Shown piece after piece: positions 36,487-45,756 of a stretch of 64,000 nt of DNA; within the stretch, counting starts at the first letter, position 1, and each line of letters opens with the position of its first letter. A program made the position numbers and the translations under genes. The notes beneath the pieces are model-generated. The model worked only from the letters and a program-made list of their open reading frames with translations, searched no databases and was not told the origin of the DNA. The stretch is from Lewinellaceae bacterium (GTDB taxonomy: Bacteria; Bacteroidota; Bacteroidia; Chitinophagales; Saprospiraceae): positions 103,825 to 167,824 of the forward strand of contig JACJXZ010000022.1 of assembly GCA_020636375.1 (NCBI GenBank), read 5' to 3'.

Positions 36487-37354
36487 TCGCAGTCCTACCT
36501 TAATCTGGATGGCTCTCCTACTCACAAAGATCCGGATATCTCTCGAGAGACCGTCGCAGTCCTACCTTAATCTGGATGGCTCTCCTACAAATAATGAAAT
36601 GGGATTCTTGAAAAGTTTGTTGTCGCAGTCCTACCTTAATCTGGATGGCTCTCCGCCTACGCATTCACGGAGATGGTTCCTGGAGAACCGTGTTGTCCCG
36701 TGATGCTACCTTAATCTGGTTGGCTCTCTCAAAAAACTCTTTTGCTACTGGCGACCGTAACCTCGACCTGTTGTCGCAGTCCTACCTTAATCTGGATGGC
36801 TCTCCTCCTACCGGGATGCACTCTCCCATAAGCCTTGGGCATCCAAGCGAGTAGTCGCAGTCCTACCTTAATCTGGATGGCTCTCCTACGGTGGGAGGAT
36901 TCTGAAGAGGTGATGTCCGAAAGCCGTTGTCGCAGTCCTACCTTAATCTGGATGGCTCTCCTACCTTTCCCAAACTAAGGTCTTGCAGTAACGGTCGCAA
37001 ACCTTAATCTGTATGGCTCTCCTGCAGTACTGAAGCACCACAAGCAGATTTTGGATATAGGCTCGCAGTCCTACCTTAATCTGGATGGCTCTCCTATTGG
37101 CAATTTTAGAGGAGTTTTTTGCTGTCGTCGCAGTCCTACCTTAATCTGGATGGCTCTCCTACTTCAGCAGGAGGTAAACTTAGATAAGAAAGAAGAGCGT
37201 CGCAGTCCTACCTTAATCTGGATGGCTCTCCTACGCCTAACATGTCCGGTTGTCGCAAATCGTTCCTGCCTTAATCTGGATGGCTCTCCACACTTTACTG
37301 TACAGTTTTTAGAATGACGTCGCAGTCCTACCTTAATCTGGATGGCTCTCCTAC
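36281..37354 (-). CRISPR. CRISPR array, about 14 repeats of 36 bp, four degenerate
   Basis: The plus-strand repeat begins GTCGCAGTCCTACC and ends TGGATGGCTCTCCTAC (36 bases). Ten copies are near-identical, starting at about 36486, 36553, 36622, 36773, 36854, 36929, 37062, 37127, 37199 and 37319. Degenerate copies start near 36281 (5' part lost), 36695, 36994 (five bases lost) and 37252. Spacers vary from about 29 to 45 bases, with one of only 17. I infer transcription on the minus strand: the AT-rich leader-like region is on the right, degenerate repeats are on the left, and the complement ends GGACTGCGAC, like a type III/I-B 5' handle. Confidence 0.9.
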
Positions 37355-37925
37355 CCTCAGAACTTTTAATATGTTCGGAACGAGCTGTGCGACAACACAC
37401 AACATATAAACACTTTAACACCGACACCCCCCGAAAACCCCATATTATCGGAATTTTAATGCGTGTTTTTGCTTCCGGACCCTGTCACAAATAACCTTTT
37501 TGCGGCAAAAAAACAAAGGCATAAAACACGTTACTTTTTGAAAATCAATGATTTAAGCGAAAACTGGCTTAAATGTCATATTATAAATATATCTATTTAC
37601 GCGTTTTTTTGAAAGTGCCTCCCGGCATAATATGTTTGTGGTTGCAAGCCAATATTTTACGCCGTTTGTTAACAGTTTCTATTTAACATAATAACGATTT
37701 CTACCCTATTTAGGGTATGCGTGAAATTGTTAAAACGTTAATGCGTTTGACAGAAAATGTCAAAAAACAGCCGATTTTGGCTTTGGTATAGCAATAACTA
37801 TATGCGTAAAGGGAAAAACGGACATAACTGTTAAAACATTAAACCATAAGAGGCTTTAAGCCAGCTTATACAAAAGTATGAACATATGATACTGTCGCGC
37901 TGGTTTTGTATATTCCTATTTCGAT
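37355..37925 (-). promoter_or_regulatory. AT-rich probable CRISPR leader
   Basis: About 570 bases without an ORF, clearly richer in A/T than the neighbourhood (for example around 37490-37800), directly next to the best-conserved end of the array. On the minus strand this is upstream of the array and downstream of cas2. No integration motif can be assigned. Confidence 0.55.
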
Positions 37926-37929
37926 GTGA

Positions 37930-38040
37930 GCGTTAGGTTTTAGGCTGTAGGGATTAGGTTTTAGGGGCAGGGCCATATGCTCCGGAGAGCTTAAGGGCTG
38001 CAACCCAAAACCTATAGCCTAAAACCCAAAACCTGCCCCC
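37930..38040. repeat. inverted TTAGGTTTTAGG repeats
   Basis: Plus-strand units GGTTTTAGGCTGTAGGGATT and AGGTTTTAGGGGCAG are mirrored by CTGCAACCCAAAACC and GCCTAAAACCCAAAACCTG. The stem sits just after the cas2 stop and may stop its transcript. Confidence 0.55.
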
Positions 38041-38053
38041 CAAAGCCACCTTC

Positions 38054-38356
38054 CTACACGATCAACGTGCTCTTGTCGCCCGTAAGCTCGTCCTTGTCCA
38101 GGCCGTTTTCGCCATATACGCGCATTTCCTGCACCTGTTGAGCAGTCACAGGTATGATGATGAGGCTGTCGTGCGGCTCGCCTTTTTGCTGGATCAAGCC
38201 CGACAATAGCGCCTCCAACTGTGTCAAAGAACTGTCGGTAATAGTCCCTAAATATACGGATTTATTGATACGGTCCAAACCGAACTCCAGTATTTTGCGG
38301 CCTGTTTTGGCGCGCAGGGTGTCGGAGGAGATGTCGTAGCAGATGAGGTGGGGCAT
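38054..38356 (-). CDS. cas2: CRISPR-associated endonuclease Cas2
   Basis: The protein has 100 residues from the ATG at 38356. MPHLICYDISSDTLRAKTGR has the first beta strand and the catalytic-type Asp8; RINKSVYLGTITDSSLTQLE and the hydrophobic DSLIIIPVTAQQVQEMRVYG complete the ferredoxin fold. Cas2 dimers bridge Cas1 dimers in spacer acquisition. No cas1 is visible in the window, so acquisition could not work from this locus alone. The open frame upstream of the ATG runs through tandem GGAATGAA repeats and is not coding. Confidence 0.85.
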   Translation of the reverse strand: MPHLICYDISSDTLRAKTGRKILEFGLDRINKSVYLGTITDSSLTQLEALLSGLIQQKGEPHDSLIIIPVTAQQVQEMRVYGENGLDKDELTGDKSTLIV

Positions 38357-38680
38357 GATTGAAGGAATGAAGGAATGAAGGAATGAATAAATGGCTTGGT
38401 GCGGGTTTCGTGTCTTCGTGTCTTCGTGGCAAAAGAAACCGGCAGCAAAAAACAGCCGCCAAAGCGGGAAAGCATGCTCTGGCAGGCTGCTCGGAGAGAA
38501 TGGAAACAGGCTGCTCGATCTTGAGGCGTTCCGGAAACCCTGCGGAGGAATGAAGGAACGAAGGAATGAAGGAATGAATAGGGCACAAATGGGCATTGCG
38601 CCCTATTCATTCCTTCATTCCTCCAGTCACTCATTCCTTTTCCAGGGTTTCCGGAGTGCCCCTCCAGTATTTCAAGCCTA
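38357..38680. repeat. GGAATGAA tandem repeats, non-coding
   Basis: AATGAAGG units repeat at about 38361-38390 and 38545-38580, and their complement (CATTCCTT) repeats at about 38605-38640, so the two tracts can pair. Between them lies unremarkable GC-rich sequence. Up to 38955 no gene can be supported. Confidence 0.6.
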
Positions 38681-38955
38681 TGAGGGCGCCCTAATCTTCA
38701 TACAACCGGATGTCCCTTTGCTCGCTTGTGGGGAAGCCGTCCAGGCGTTCAGACCGCAAAAAACCGGCGGGCGTCCTGCATTTGGAACGAAGGTACCAGC
38801 ACTTTAAAGAAAAAACAGCCTCGCCAAAGCGCCACGCCGACCACCTGGCGGGCTGGCGGAGACCTGCCAACAGGCTGCTTCTGGCTTCACATGCCGGGCT
38901 CGCTTTGTCCGGGAAGGCGTAGAGGCTGCCGAAGTGCCGGCCGCGCTCTTCATAA

Positions 38956-39114
38956 GGGGGCGAGGAAATAAATAAACTGCCCAAAATGACGAAGGTATTT
39001 TTTCTTTAGGCGAGGCGCATTTGACGCGCATAGTGGGGCTACGCAAGGAAAATGCAACGATGCATAAAGGAAAAAGACCAAGTCAGATGGGTAGGTTATT
39101 TGTTTCGTCGCCCC
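38956..39114. mobile_element. 159-bp MITE with TAA target duplication
   Basis: The ends GGGGGCGAGGAAATAAATAA and the inverted GGGGCGACGAAACAAATAAC enclose an internal palindrome; TAA flanks both sides (38953-38955, 39115-39117). The core shares GACGAAGGTATTTT and GCATAGTGGGGCTACG with the MITE at 28660-28817. Its last base and the TA of the duplication form the TAG stop of the next gene on the minus strand. Confidence 0.8.
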
Positions 39115-39557
39115 TAAACAGAAGGATAGGCAGGCGGCGGCTCCGGCGGCGGCGGCGCGATAATGCCGGCTGGCGGCATGCTGTCCTGCGGAGGAGGGGC
39201 TTTTTCCGGAGGGCTGTAAGCCGGGGCGGAGTACGCAGGGGGCAATGGCGGCTCCAGCGAATGGGAGCTTATTTCGGTAGTTTCTTCCCTGGCAACCCAG
39301 GGCAGGGCCGCCGCCTTCTCCCTGGCCTTGCCCAGGCCGGCGTAGACAGACAGCGCTATGCCCAGGGCCAGGGCGTAAGCCAGGACGGCGCTGGCCCGGG
39401 ATTGTATGTTGAAGGACCGCTCCGAGACGCGGTAGCGCAGGGGCATGAGGCGGAGCACCAACCAGCGGAGGAAGCCCCGCAATTTGCGCGCCAGCCAGAT
39501 GCCGGCAACCAAGCCCAACAGCAGGCGGGCGATCAGGAAAAAAGGGATGTTTTCCAT
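39114..39557 (-). CDS. small membrane protein with proline-rich tail, probably clipped by a MITE
   Basis: A 147-residue protein. Two hydrophobic segments (FFLIARLLLGLVAGIWLA and AVLAYALALGIALSVYAGL) flank a basic loop (LRLMPLRYRVSERSFN). The last 60 residues are proline-rich (PPLPPAYSAPAYSPPEKAPP). No family recognised. The TAG stop is built from the MITE's target duplication plus its terminal G, so the original C-terminus was probably longer or different. Confidence 0.55.
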   Translation of the reverse strand: MENIPFFLIARLLLGLVAGIWLARKLRGFLRWLVLRLMPLRYRVSERSFNIQSRASAVLAYALALGIALSVYAGLGKAREKAAALPWVAREETTEISSHSLEPPLPPAYSAPAYSPPEKAPPPQDSMPPAGIIAPPPPEPPPAYPSV

Positions 39558-40555
39558 AATTACAGCGATTTAAAGGTTTCAGTTTGAGCCGTCCATTCTC
39601 GCTGTGGTTTGTTGTCGGTTGCTTGTTGTTTGTTGTTTGTTGGGGCGCTGCTGGCGGCAGCCGGCGGAACCAGGGAGGCTCCGCCGGGGCTGCGTAAAAG
39701 GGAATGAAAAGAAAAGCTACCAATAAGGCTGTTGGGCTGGGTGTTTTCAAATGTGTATGCGTGCATTCGTAGGGGGGCATGTTGCGCTACGGACTGCCAA
39801 GTCCCTTTCAGGTAACATATACACAAATAGACAATTGGACGAATGCACGTAAAATCAAAGGGCCGGTTTTTGAGATGCACTTGCCGTTGCCGTGCTTTTG
39901 CTAATAAGACGCGGCAGGGGGCGGGATTTTTTCACGGCCTGCTAATTCCTGACAGGATTTACTCCGGGGGATAGCGGGAAAGAGCGGGGGATATACTCGG
40001 AGTAGACAGGATTAACAGGCCTGTTTGAGCCGCTTCCCCTCTTCGGGGGGATTGAGGGGGGCTGTAGACAGGATTAACAAGATTAACAGGTTTTATAGGG
40101 CTATACGTTTTGGGCAGACAGGATGGACAAGATTGACAGGTTGGGGAGCTATACAGTTTTTGAACCTGATGCGCATGGGATTGAGGGGGGCTGGCAGCGC
40201 CCCGAAAAAAAAATCCAGCCCTGTGAAAAAATCCAGCCTCTTGCTGCATCATATAAAACACAAAGAGATCGGGACAATGTGGAATAGGAATTTATCAAGG
40301 ACACTCGATGAAGAATTGAAAGGATGAAAATACCGAAACGAAGCCAACGGCACCTAATTACGAGGATTCGAAGCTGCCTCCGGGCAGCTTTTTTTAAAAA
40401 AGGCAACTATTTAGCAGACCTCCGCTTTCTCGCCAAGTTTACCCGGCTGCATAGACGGGACACTAAAGCACTAAGATGGCACAAAGCCTTGGTGTGATCT
40501 TGGTGTCTTCGCGGCAAAGGCATCAGGCCCGCCTAAATAGCTGCAAAAGGAGCTG
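39558..40555. repeat. 1-kb gene-free stretch with heptamer and CAGGATTAAC repeats
   Basis: At 39600-39645, TTTGTTG/CTTGTTG units repeat with period seven. At about 40005-40020, 40070-40100 and 40115-40140 there are three copies of the ACAGGATTAACAAGATTAAC family. An AAAAAA/TTTTTT pair sits at 40390-40405. No credible gene; short ORFs here lack codon bias. Confidence 0.6.
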
Positions 40556-40898
40556 TCAAGCTACAGCGAACCCCTCAGTATCCACCCTGACGAAAGGCGC
40601 ATGGAAGCCAAGGACGATGTCAATTTTTGGGATCCCTTTTTCCAGGAGTTTTTCCGCGATGGCCACGTCTGTGCCGTCGTGTTGCACCCAAACCTTGCCG
40701 TCATTGGCGACATCGATGTGGAGGTAGCAGCCGTAGACCCTTTCCCCCTCTCCACCATTGGAAAACAAAAGGTAGTGGCGCCGAATGCTTCGTCTTTGAT
40801 CACCTGGGTCTGGACCGGAGAGCCGGCTTTTACCCCTACTTGCGCCATTTCTTCTATAAGCTCTCTGGCTATCGCTTTATATTTTCTATCTTTCCCAT
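40556..40898 (-). pseudogene. xisI: XisI-like protein, frameshifted
   Basis: The C-terminal half reads GGEGERVYGCYLHIDVANDG, KVWVQHDGTDVAIAEKLLEK and GIPKIDIVLGFHAPFVR, the signature of XisI (fdxN-element excision controlling factor). The N-terminal MGKIE..KYKAIARELIEEM and SPVQTQVIKDEAF are in two other frames; single-base losses near 40883 and 40790 would join them. The ATG at 40898 overlaps the xisH stop by 13 bases, the usual arrangement. Whether the gene is truly broken or mis-sequenced is open. Confidence 0.7.
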
Positions 40899-41320
40899 AA
40901 GATGATTTTTTGTCCCAGGATTTCGTAAACCCTGTAACCGGACTTTGTGCCTGCGGGCGACTTCTACGATCATAGGTTCCTTGAAGAGCTTACTGTAAGC
41001 GACGTCTGGCACTGCAAAGAAATGTTCAGGACGCTCTGTTTTCTCCAGCGCCGGGCGGTAACTAAACTGCCGGCCAGCGCCATATTGAAAAAAGAGGCAT
41101 GCGACTGCGATACGCCTACGAAACTCTTGATCTCCACCGCGATCTTTTCTTCCCTAGCGCTCATGAAGCGATCAAGCGCTCTGCCCCCAGGTCGATTTTT
41201 ATAGAAATACGGTCTCCTAACCTCTATCCTCAATTGGGGGTCGTCCGTGATGAGCCATCCATCGCGTCAACTAGCGCCGCCCGCACAGCTATCGTCACGA
41301 TATTTGAACCCTATAATATT
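40886..41320 (-). pseudogene. xisH: XisH-like PD-(D/E)XK protein, frameshifted
   Basis: Corrected frames give WLITDDPQLRIEVRRPYFYK, IDLGAERL and REEKIAVEIKSFVG, the PD-(D/E)XK-like core (D...EIK) of XisH, then FFNMAL.Q and an AVPDVAYSKLF-like end. At least three frame changes are needed. XisH with XisI was first named in cyanobacterial heterocyst DNA excision, but the pair is widespread in bacteria without heterocysts, and its role there is unknown. The start codon is not identifiable. Confidence 0.6.
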
Positions 41321-42229
41321 TTCAAAAAGATCACTTCCCCATTTGATAGCGGCTCCTTCCCTAGCCTGCCAGCGAGCTGGCACAGCAGGCATGTTTCCGC
41401 CAGGCTTCGTTGCGGGATCGGTTGCGTAGCTCTGCTGCCGACGCCCTCCCTGCGCCTTACCTGAAATTGAAAAAAGTACCTCGCCTGCAAAAAGCTACGG
41501 GAACTTATTTTCTCCCGTACCTGTTCACCTTTCTAGACTTTGGACGTGCTCACCATGCATTTTTGAAAGACAGAACAACAAGCGCAACTTTGGATTGTGC
41601 GGCGAAATGAGCCCGAAGCCCGCCAGCCTCGTTCAGCCAGCTCAATAATACAACTGGAGGTTGGAAAAAGCAAAGAAGCTTTTGTCCGAAACAGACCTGG
41701 CGATGTATTACTAGTAGCCAGGCAATCTGCCCAGTCAGTTACGGCAGTTGAGCCTAAGCCGCTGCTATCATTATCAATACACCGTAGCATGCGGATGCAA
41801 TAAACTTTTCCTGCATGGGCAGCGAGGAAAAGCAGCGTGCCCGGCAGTTAGACAAAAGCTCTTATCGTTGAAAACGCGGTTATATGGCTAAACCATTTTA
41901 GAAAGTTTGCCTCCTTGGGCCAGCAGTTCATTGATACGGTATCATTCGTAAACGCTTCCTGATCGTTCACGTGTATGTGGCTAATAACCGGTAAGGGAAA
42001 CCGGTAAAAGTGGATATTGGCTATGTATATCGGTGGTTGGCTGCAGCAATGGCAAAATCCATATATCGGTGGCTGGTGCCATGGAACTTCGCTGAGCATC
42101 CGCCAGCAGGCACCAGCCAGCCGAAGGGCATACATTCGCTGCTCCGCAAGTCAAAGAGATTTAGTGGACAATAAGGAATTGCCTTTTGGCTTTATATTCA
42201 CCGATCAATGCATCAGATCGTTACTACAG
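41321..42229. other. region without recognisable gene
   Basis: All frames are short and show no family match. A tandem-like pair TATATCGGTGG(T/C)TGG occurs near 42025 and 42060. The region may be the decayed 5' half of the transposase that is recognisable from 42230. Confidence 0.4.
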
Positions 42230-43089
42230 CGTTCTTGAATATATCGGCCGCTGTATGAGCAGCCCCATTGAAGTGAACACCATCCGCTTAACCAACAACC
42301 GGGCGGTATGGAAGCCCTCAAGTATCAGGGCAGCAGGAGCAAAAGGGGCTAACAACTCCAGATCAGCAGGGAGCTAATGCAGTGTATGGAGAAAGGCACA
42401 AGCTCTCAGAAGGCTGAGCAGTGGGAATTGCCGCCGGATGAGGAGGCACCTTTAGGTGGCTTTGTCTAATGGGCGGCGGGTGCTGGCCACTGAGGTGCAA
42501 GCCTGGGACAATATGATGATCCGTACCAAACGAGGTATGAATATGAAAGATAAGCCCTTTCGGCTGGTAAGCGTGCGTTTTGATGGATGCCAGACAAAGG
42601 GCCTATATTCAAGAGGCGCATGTGGCTGGGCGTATATGGGATAGCGGTAGGAGAATTAACCCTCGAAGAAATATGCCATTTATATCGCCAGCGCTTTGAT
42701 ATAGGCGGACTTCCTCCGGTTTGGCAAACAAAACTTGCTGATGGATAGCTTCCAGACGCCGGACGTGAAGCGCTCTGGATAATTGGATGGAGATATGAAA
42801 GCCTGGTATACTGGCTACTTTGGGTAATAAAGACGAAGCGCAGGCGAAAGTCGCAAATGGCGGAAGTACGACAAAGCGTTGCAAAAGCGCGTTGAATATG
42901 AAACGCCAGTATCTCCCTCCGAGGTGCAGCGGCAAATGGAATCTATTATTTTGAGTTTTGAGCAGGAGCCCTTCCTCCCAAAACTGCAAATAAAAAAGCC
43001 GAGGGCGCAAAGAAGGAGACATTCAGGACAAGAGAGAACGCCATAAAGTCGTGTGGAAGGGTAAAAAGGCAAAGAAAAAGCGAGCCTGA
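42230..43089 (+). pseudogene. transposase remnant, multiple frameshifts
   Basis: Piecing frames together gives NTIRLTNNRAVWK, VQAWDNMMIRTKRGMNMKDK, PFRLVSVRFD, GELTLEEI.HLYRQRFDI, FRFGKQNLLMDSFQTPDVKR, YWLLWVIKDEA and the basic end VWKGKKAKKKRA. This is the C-terminal half of an IS4/IS701-type DDE transposase (the YRQRFDIE region carries the catalytic Glu). Ends of the element were not found. Confidence 0.6.
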
Positions 43090-43106
43090 ACGGCTCTTTT
43101 TTTAAC
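43082..43106 (+). terminator. intrinsic terminator after transposase remnant
   Basis: GAGCC pairs with GGCTC over TGAAC and is followed by eight T residues. The stem overlaps the TGA stop at 43087. Confidence 0.7.
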
Positions 43107-43321
43107 AGGGCGGGCGGCGAAAGGATGGAAAAAATTTCCCCCAACGCCGCACGTCCAAAGTCTAGTTATCCTTTGCGCTCATTCCTGAAAGTTGAAACAT
43201 ATGAAATTAAGCTTTTTTCGGATAGGGTGCAAATATCATTTCCTCGCAGCATGAAAAGTTTCCCCCTTCAGCTGCATTATCATGATGTAACAAGATTCCT
43301 TCCCATCCAAACACCACCAGC

Positions 43322-43765
43322 CATGGACAAGAAGGCGCGCCAGCGCCACCAGCACAACAAAGCCGTATTCTGCAGCATCCGCAGCATCCGCTCCCTGTGC
43401 AGCCTGCTGAGGACGGACCAGCGCCGCCTGCTGCTGCTGGTACCCGGCAGCCCCCCTACAAAGTATTCACCGTGCCAAAAAAAAGACGGCGGTGAGCGGC
43501 AGATCGAAGCCCCCGGCGCCGAGTTCAAGAAGGTGCTCGGTAACTCAGCCGCTACCTGCAAAGCGTATACTACTTTGAGAAATCGAGCGCTGCTTACGGC
43601 TTCATCGTCGGGGTGCTGAACGACGACGACCGCCGCAACGTCGTGACCAACGCCCGCAAGCACGCCGGTTACCGGCTGCTGTGGTACCTGGAAGCCAAAG
43701 TAACCAGGGAGGGCGTATCCCGGGCAGCCCGGGAGCTGTCCCGCCGGCTGAAGGGAGATTTTGGC
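43322..43765 (+). pseudogene. reverse transcriptase fragment (RT0-RT2 region)
   Basis: After frame correction the sequence reads RSLCSLLRTDQRRLLLLV, Y.VFTVPKKDGGERQIEAP, FKKVLG.LSRYLQSVYYFEK, SSAAYGFIVGVL and RRNVVTNARKHAG. The IPKK.GG.R.I.AP and AHGF-like (AAYGF) motifs are typical of the N-terminal half of bacterial reverse transcriptases of the retron and CRISPR-associated groups. The catalytic YxDD half is absent, and the reading ends in a CHAT remnant. Two of the frame breaks fit the loss of one base in GTNAC/GTNAA. No msr/msd or fused Cas1 is seen. Confidence 0.55.
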
Positions 43766-43789
43766 AGCCGTTACTCCGCAGGCTGCGGC

Positions 43790-44175
43790 TGGTTTGTTGA
43801 AAACTCAAGTACCGGTTCTGTGGTTTCATCCTGCTTCCGGGCATTGGCGCGGGAAATGGTACCGTGCTATCCATCTCGTAGCGGACGCCGCCGAACAGCA
43901 CAGCGCCGCCATACCGGGATGCGGAGCAGTACCAGTTGCCGGGTAGAGCCGAGCCGGATGAGTTGGTATTTATTCCCCAGCGGTTTGGCATACTGGGCCA
44001 GCTGGCGGTGATAAGATTTCAATAAGTCGAACCGGGCGGCGGAAGCGGTATCGGCCGCCGCCAGCCGCCGGATTTGCCGGGAGGTGTTCAGCAGGAAACC
44101 TTTGTAGAAAAGCGCCTGGTCGAAGCAAAGGCTGCGGAATCGAGGTTTTGAGCTGTTCCCAGAAAGGGCGTGGAG
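43790..44175 (-). pseudogene. CHAT-protein remnant, internally deleted
   Basis: On the minus strand FDQALFYKGFLLNTSRQI, DLLKSYHRQLAQYAKPLG, YQLIRLGSTRQLVL and YGG..FGGVRYEMDSTV match, in order, segments of the TPR-CHAT protein at 60614 (DNILFYKGFLLNATQQ, LLKSYHRRLAAEYAKPI, HELVLMGSTRQLAI, LYGGIHYEMDSTA). About 150 residues between YAKPLG and YQLI are deleted, and the TPR repeats and catalytic His and Cys are missing. A dead paralogue. Confidence 0.7.
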
Positions 44176-44346
44176 AGAAAAAAGAAGGCGGTAAGTATCT
44201 TTTTCACGATCGGTAAAGGGTTTAGGTTTATGTCCGTTACAAAGATAAATGTAATCCAATCGTGCGGATAAACCAAACGTGCCGGCGGCGGCCTTTTTGA
44301 AATTGTTATCAAAAGCGGCACCGGAAAAGCGACATAGCCAACCCCT

Positions 44347-44994
44347 TTAAAATACCCGCACCCGGTGCACCCCCGGATGATACGGCTTGCGCAGCGCCTC
44401 CAGGATTTTTCCGTAGTACTCCCGGTTTTGCAAAAAGTCGATCTGTTCAATGTCGATGATCAGGATGGGCAGGCTGTCGTTGGACTTGAAGAAATCGAAA
44501 TAAGCGGTTTGGATCTGCCGGAGGTACTCCGGGGCGATCTCCTGCTCATAGCTGCGGTACTGCTTGCGGATGTTGGTACCATCAGGTTGTCGACCGAGCG
44601 GTGGAGGTAGACCAGCAGGTCGTACCTGGGAAAGGTGGCGTTAAGGATGTGGAACAGGCGCTGGAAGAGGCGGTATTCTTCTTCCATGAGGTTGTTGCGG
44701 GCAAAGAGCAGCGTCTTGACGAAGAGGTAGTCCGAAACGATGGACTGCTGAAAGAGGTCGCGCTGGGAGAGTTCTGCCTGCAGCTGCTTGTGGCGCTCGG
44801 TCATGAAAAAAGCTCGACCGGGAAAGCATAACGCTCGGGGTTTTTGTAAAAGTGGGGCAGGAAGGGGTTGTCGGCAAACTCCTCCAGGATGAGCCGGTAG
44901 TCGAAGTCTTCTGAAAGCATTCGGCACAGGGTCGTCTTTCCGGCGCCGATGTTGCCTTCTACGACGATGAAATGGTAGGGAAGGGAGTCTCCAT
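44347..44994 (-). pseudogene. deoxynucleoside kinase, frameshifted (possibly sequence error)
   Basis: From the ATG at 44994 (METP, with one base lost before PYHFIVVEG), the P-loop GNIGAGKTTLCRML, EEFADNPFLPHFYK, LLVYLHRSVDNLM and DSLPILIIDIEQIDFL match the dNK/dGK family that phosphorylates deoxynucleosides for salvage. Frame breaks occur near 44985, near 44815 and at the GGTACC at 44575-44580; GGTNACC at the last gives VTNIRKQY in frame. The protein would be about 210 residues, full length. It is downstream of folK on the same strand. Confidence 0.75.
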
Positions 44995-45177
44995 AGTGTG
45001 TAAACGTGTGTGTGTAAGTGCCTGGGCTGTAATGTATTTCCTTATTTCCGCGTATGTCAAAGTATTTCTGTCCAGGCACTAAAAGGTGTAAACGTACCCC
45101 GATTGCGCCTTGCGGAACGAGTACCGGTGACTCCCCCACTTTTCCACATCTACACTTTTCCACCTTTACACATTCAT

Positions 45178-45666
45178 CTACTTCACCACTTCCACCGCCA
45201 GCGTATCCTCCGAACGGGCGTACAGCTCTGCGATGGTGAGCCCGAAAACAGGGGTGCACCAGCCCGGCAGCAATGTCCATCAGCGGCAGCAGCACGAAGT
45301 TGCGGTAGTGGAGGTAGGGATGAGGGATCGTCAGGGTTTCCGTATCGATGACCTCGTTATTATAGAACAGGATATCTATGTCGATGATGCGTTCGCCCCA
45401 TTTGACCTCCCGGACCCGCCCCATGCGCCGCTCGATGGTATGTATGCGCTCCAGCAACTGGAAAGGGGGTAGAAGGGTGCTTACCCGCAGGCCTGGTTCA
45501 GGAAGTCCGGCTGGTCAGTAATGCCCCAAGCCTTGGTGCGGTACACCTTGGAGGCTTCCCCGATCTACCTGATCTCCCGCCCGATCCACTCATTGGTACG
45601 CCGCAGGTTTGCCTCCCGGCTGCCCAGGTTGGTTCCGGTATGTAAATAAACTTGATTCGCCTTCAT
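45178..45666 (-). pseudogene. folK: HPPK (FolK), frameshifted (possibly sequence error)
   Basis: From the ATG at 45666 the protein reads VYLHTGTNLGSREANL, VYRTKAWGITDQPDFLNQA, then in a second frame LERIHTIERRMGRVREVKWG, ERIIDIDILFYNNEVID and TIPHPYLHYRNFVLLPL. These are the hallmarks of 6-hydroxymethyl-7,8-dihydropterin pyrophosphokinase, including the R.ID.DIL substrate motif. One in-frame TAG (near 45567), a frameshift near 45490 and another near 45245 break it. About 160 residues when corrected, the normal length. FolK makes the pyrophosphate needed by FolP for folate. Confidence 0.75.
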
Positions 45667-45756
45667 CGCGTCGCAAAGGTATAATTTAAACTTTATATCT
45701 ACAATCGGCGCTCGCCGGGGAAAGAACGTTCCGCCTTCCTTTTAGTTTAATAAAAG

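Noticed and set aside
38357..38596. N-terminal extension of Cas2
   Set aside because: The extra 80 codons run through GGAATGAA tandem repeats; the Cas2 fold begins exactly at MPHLICYD.
41533..41790. Serine-rich minus-strand ORF of 85 codons
   Set aside because: No motif, atypical composition, no recognisable start context; probably part of decayed transposon sequence.
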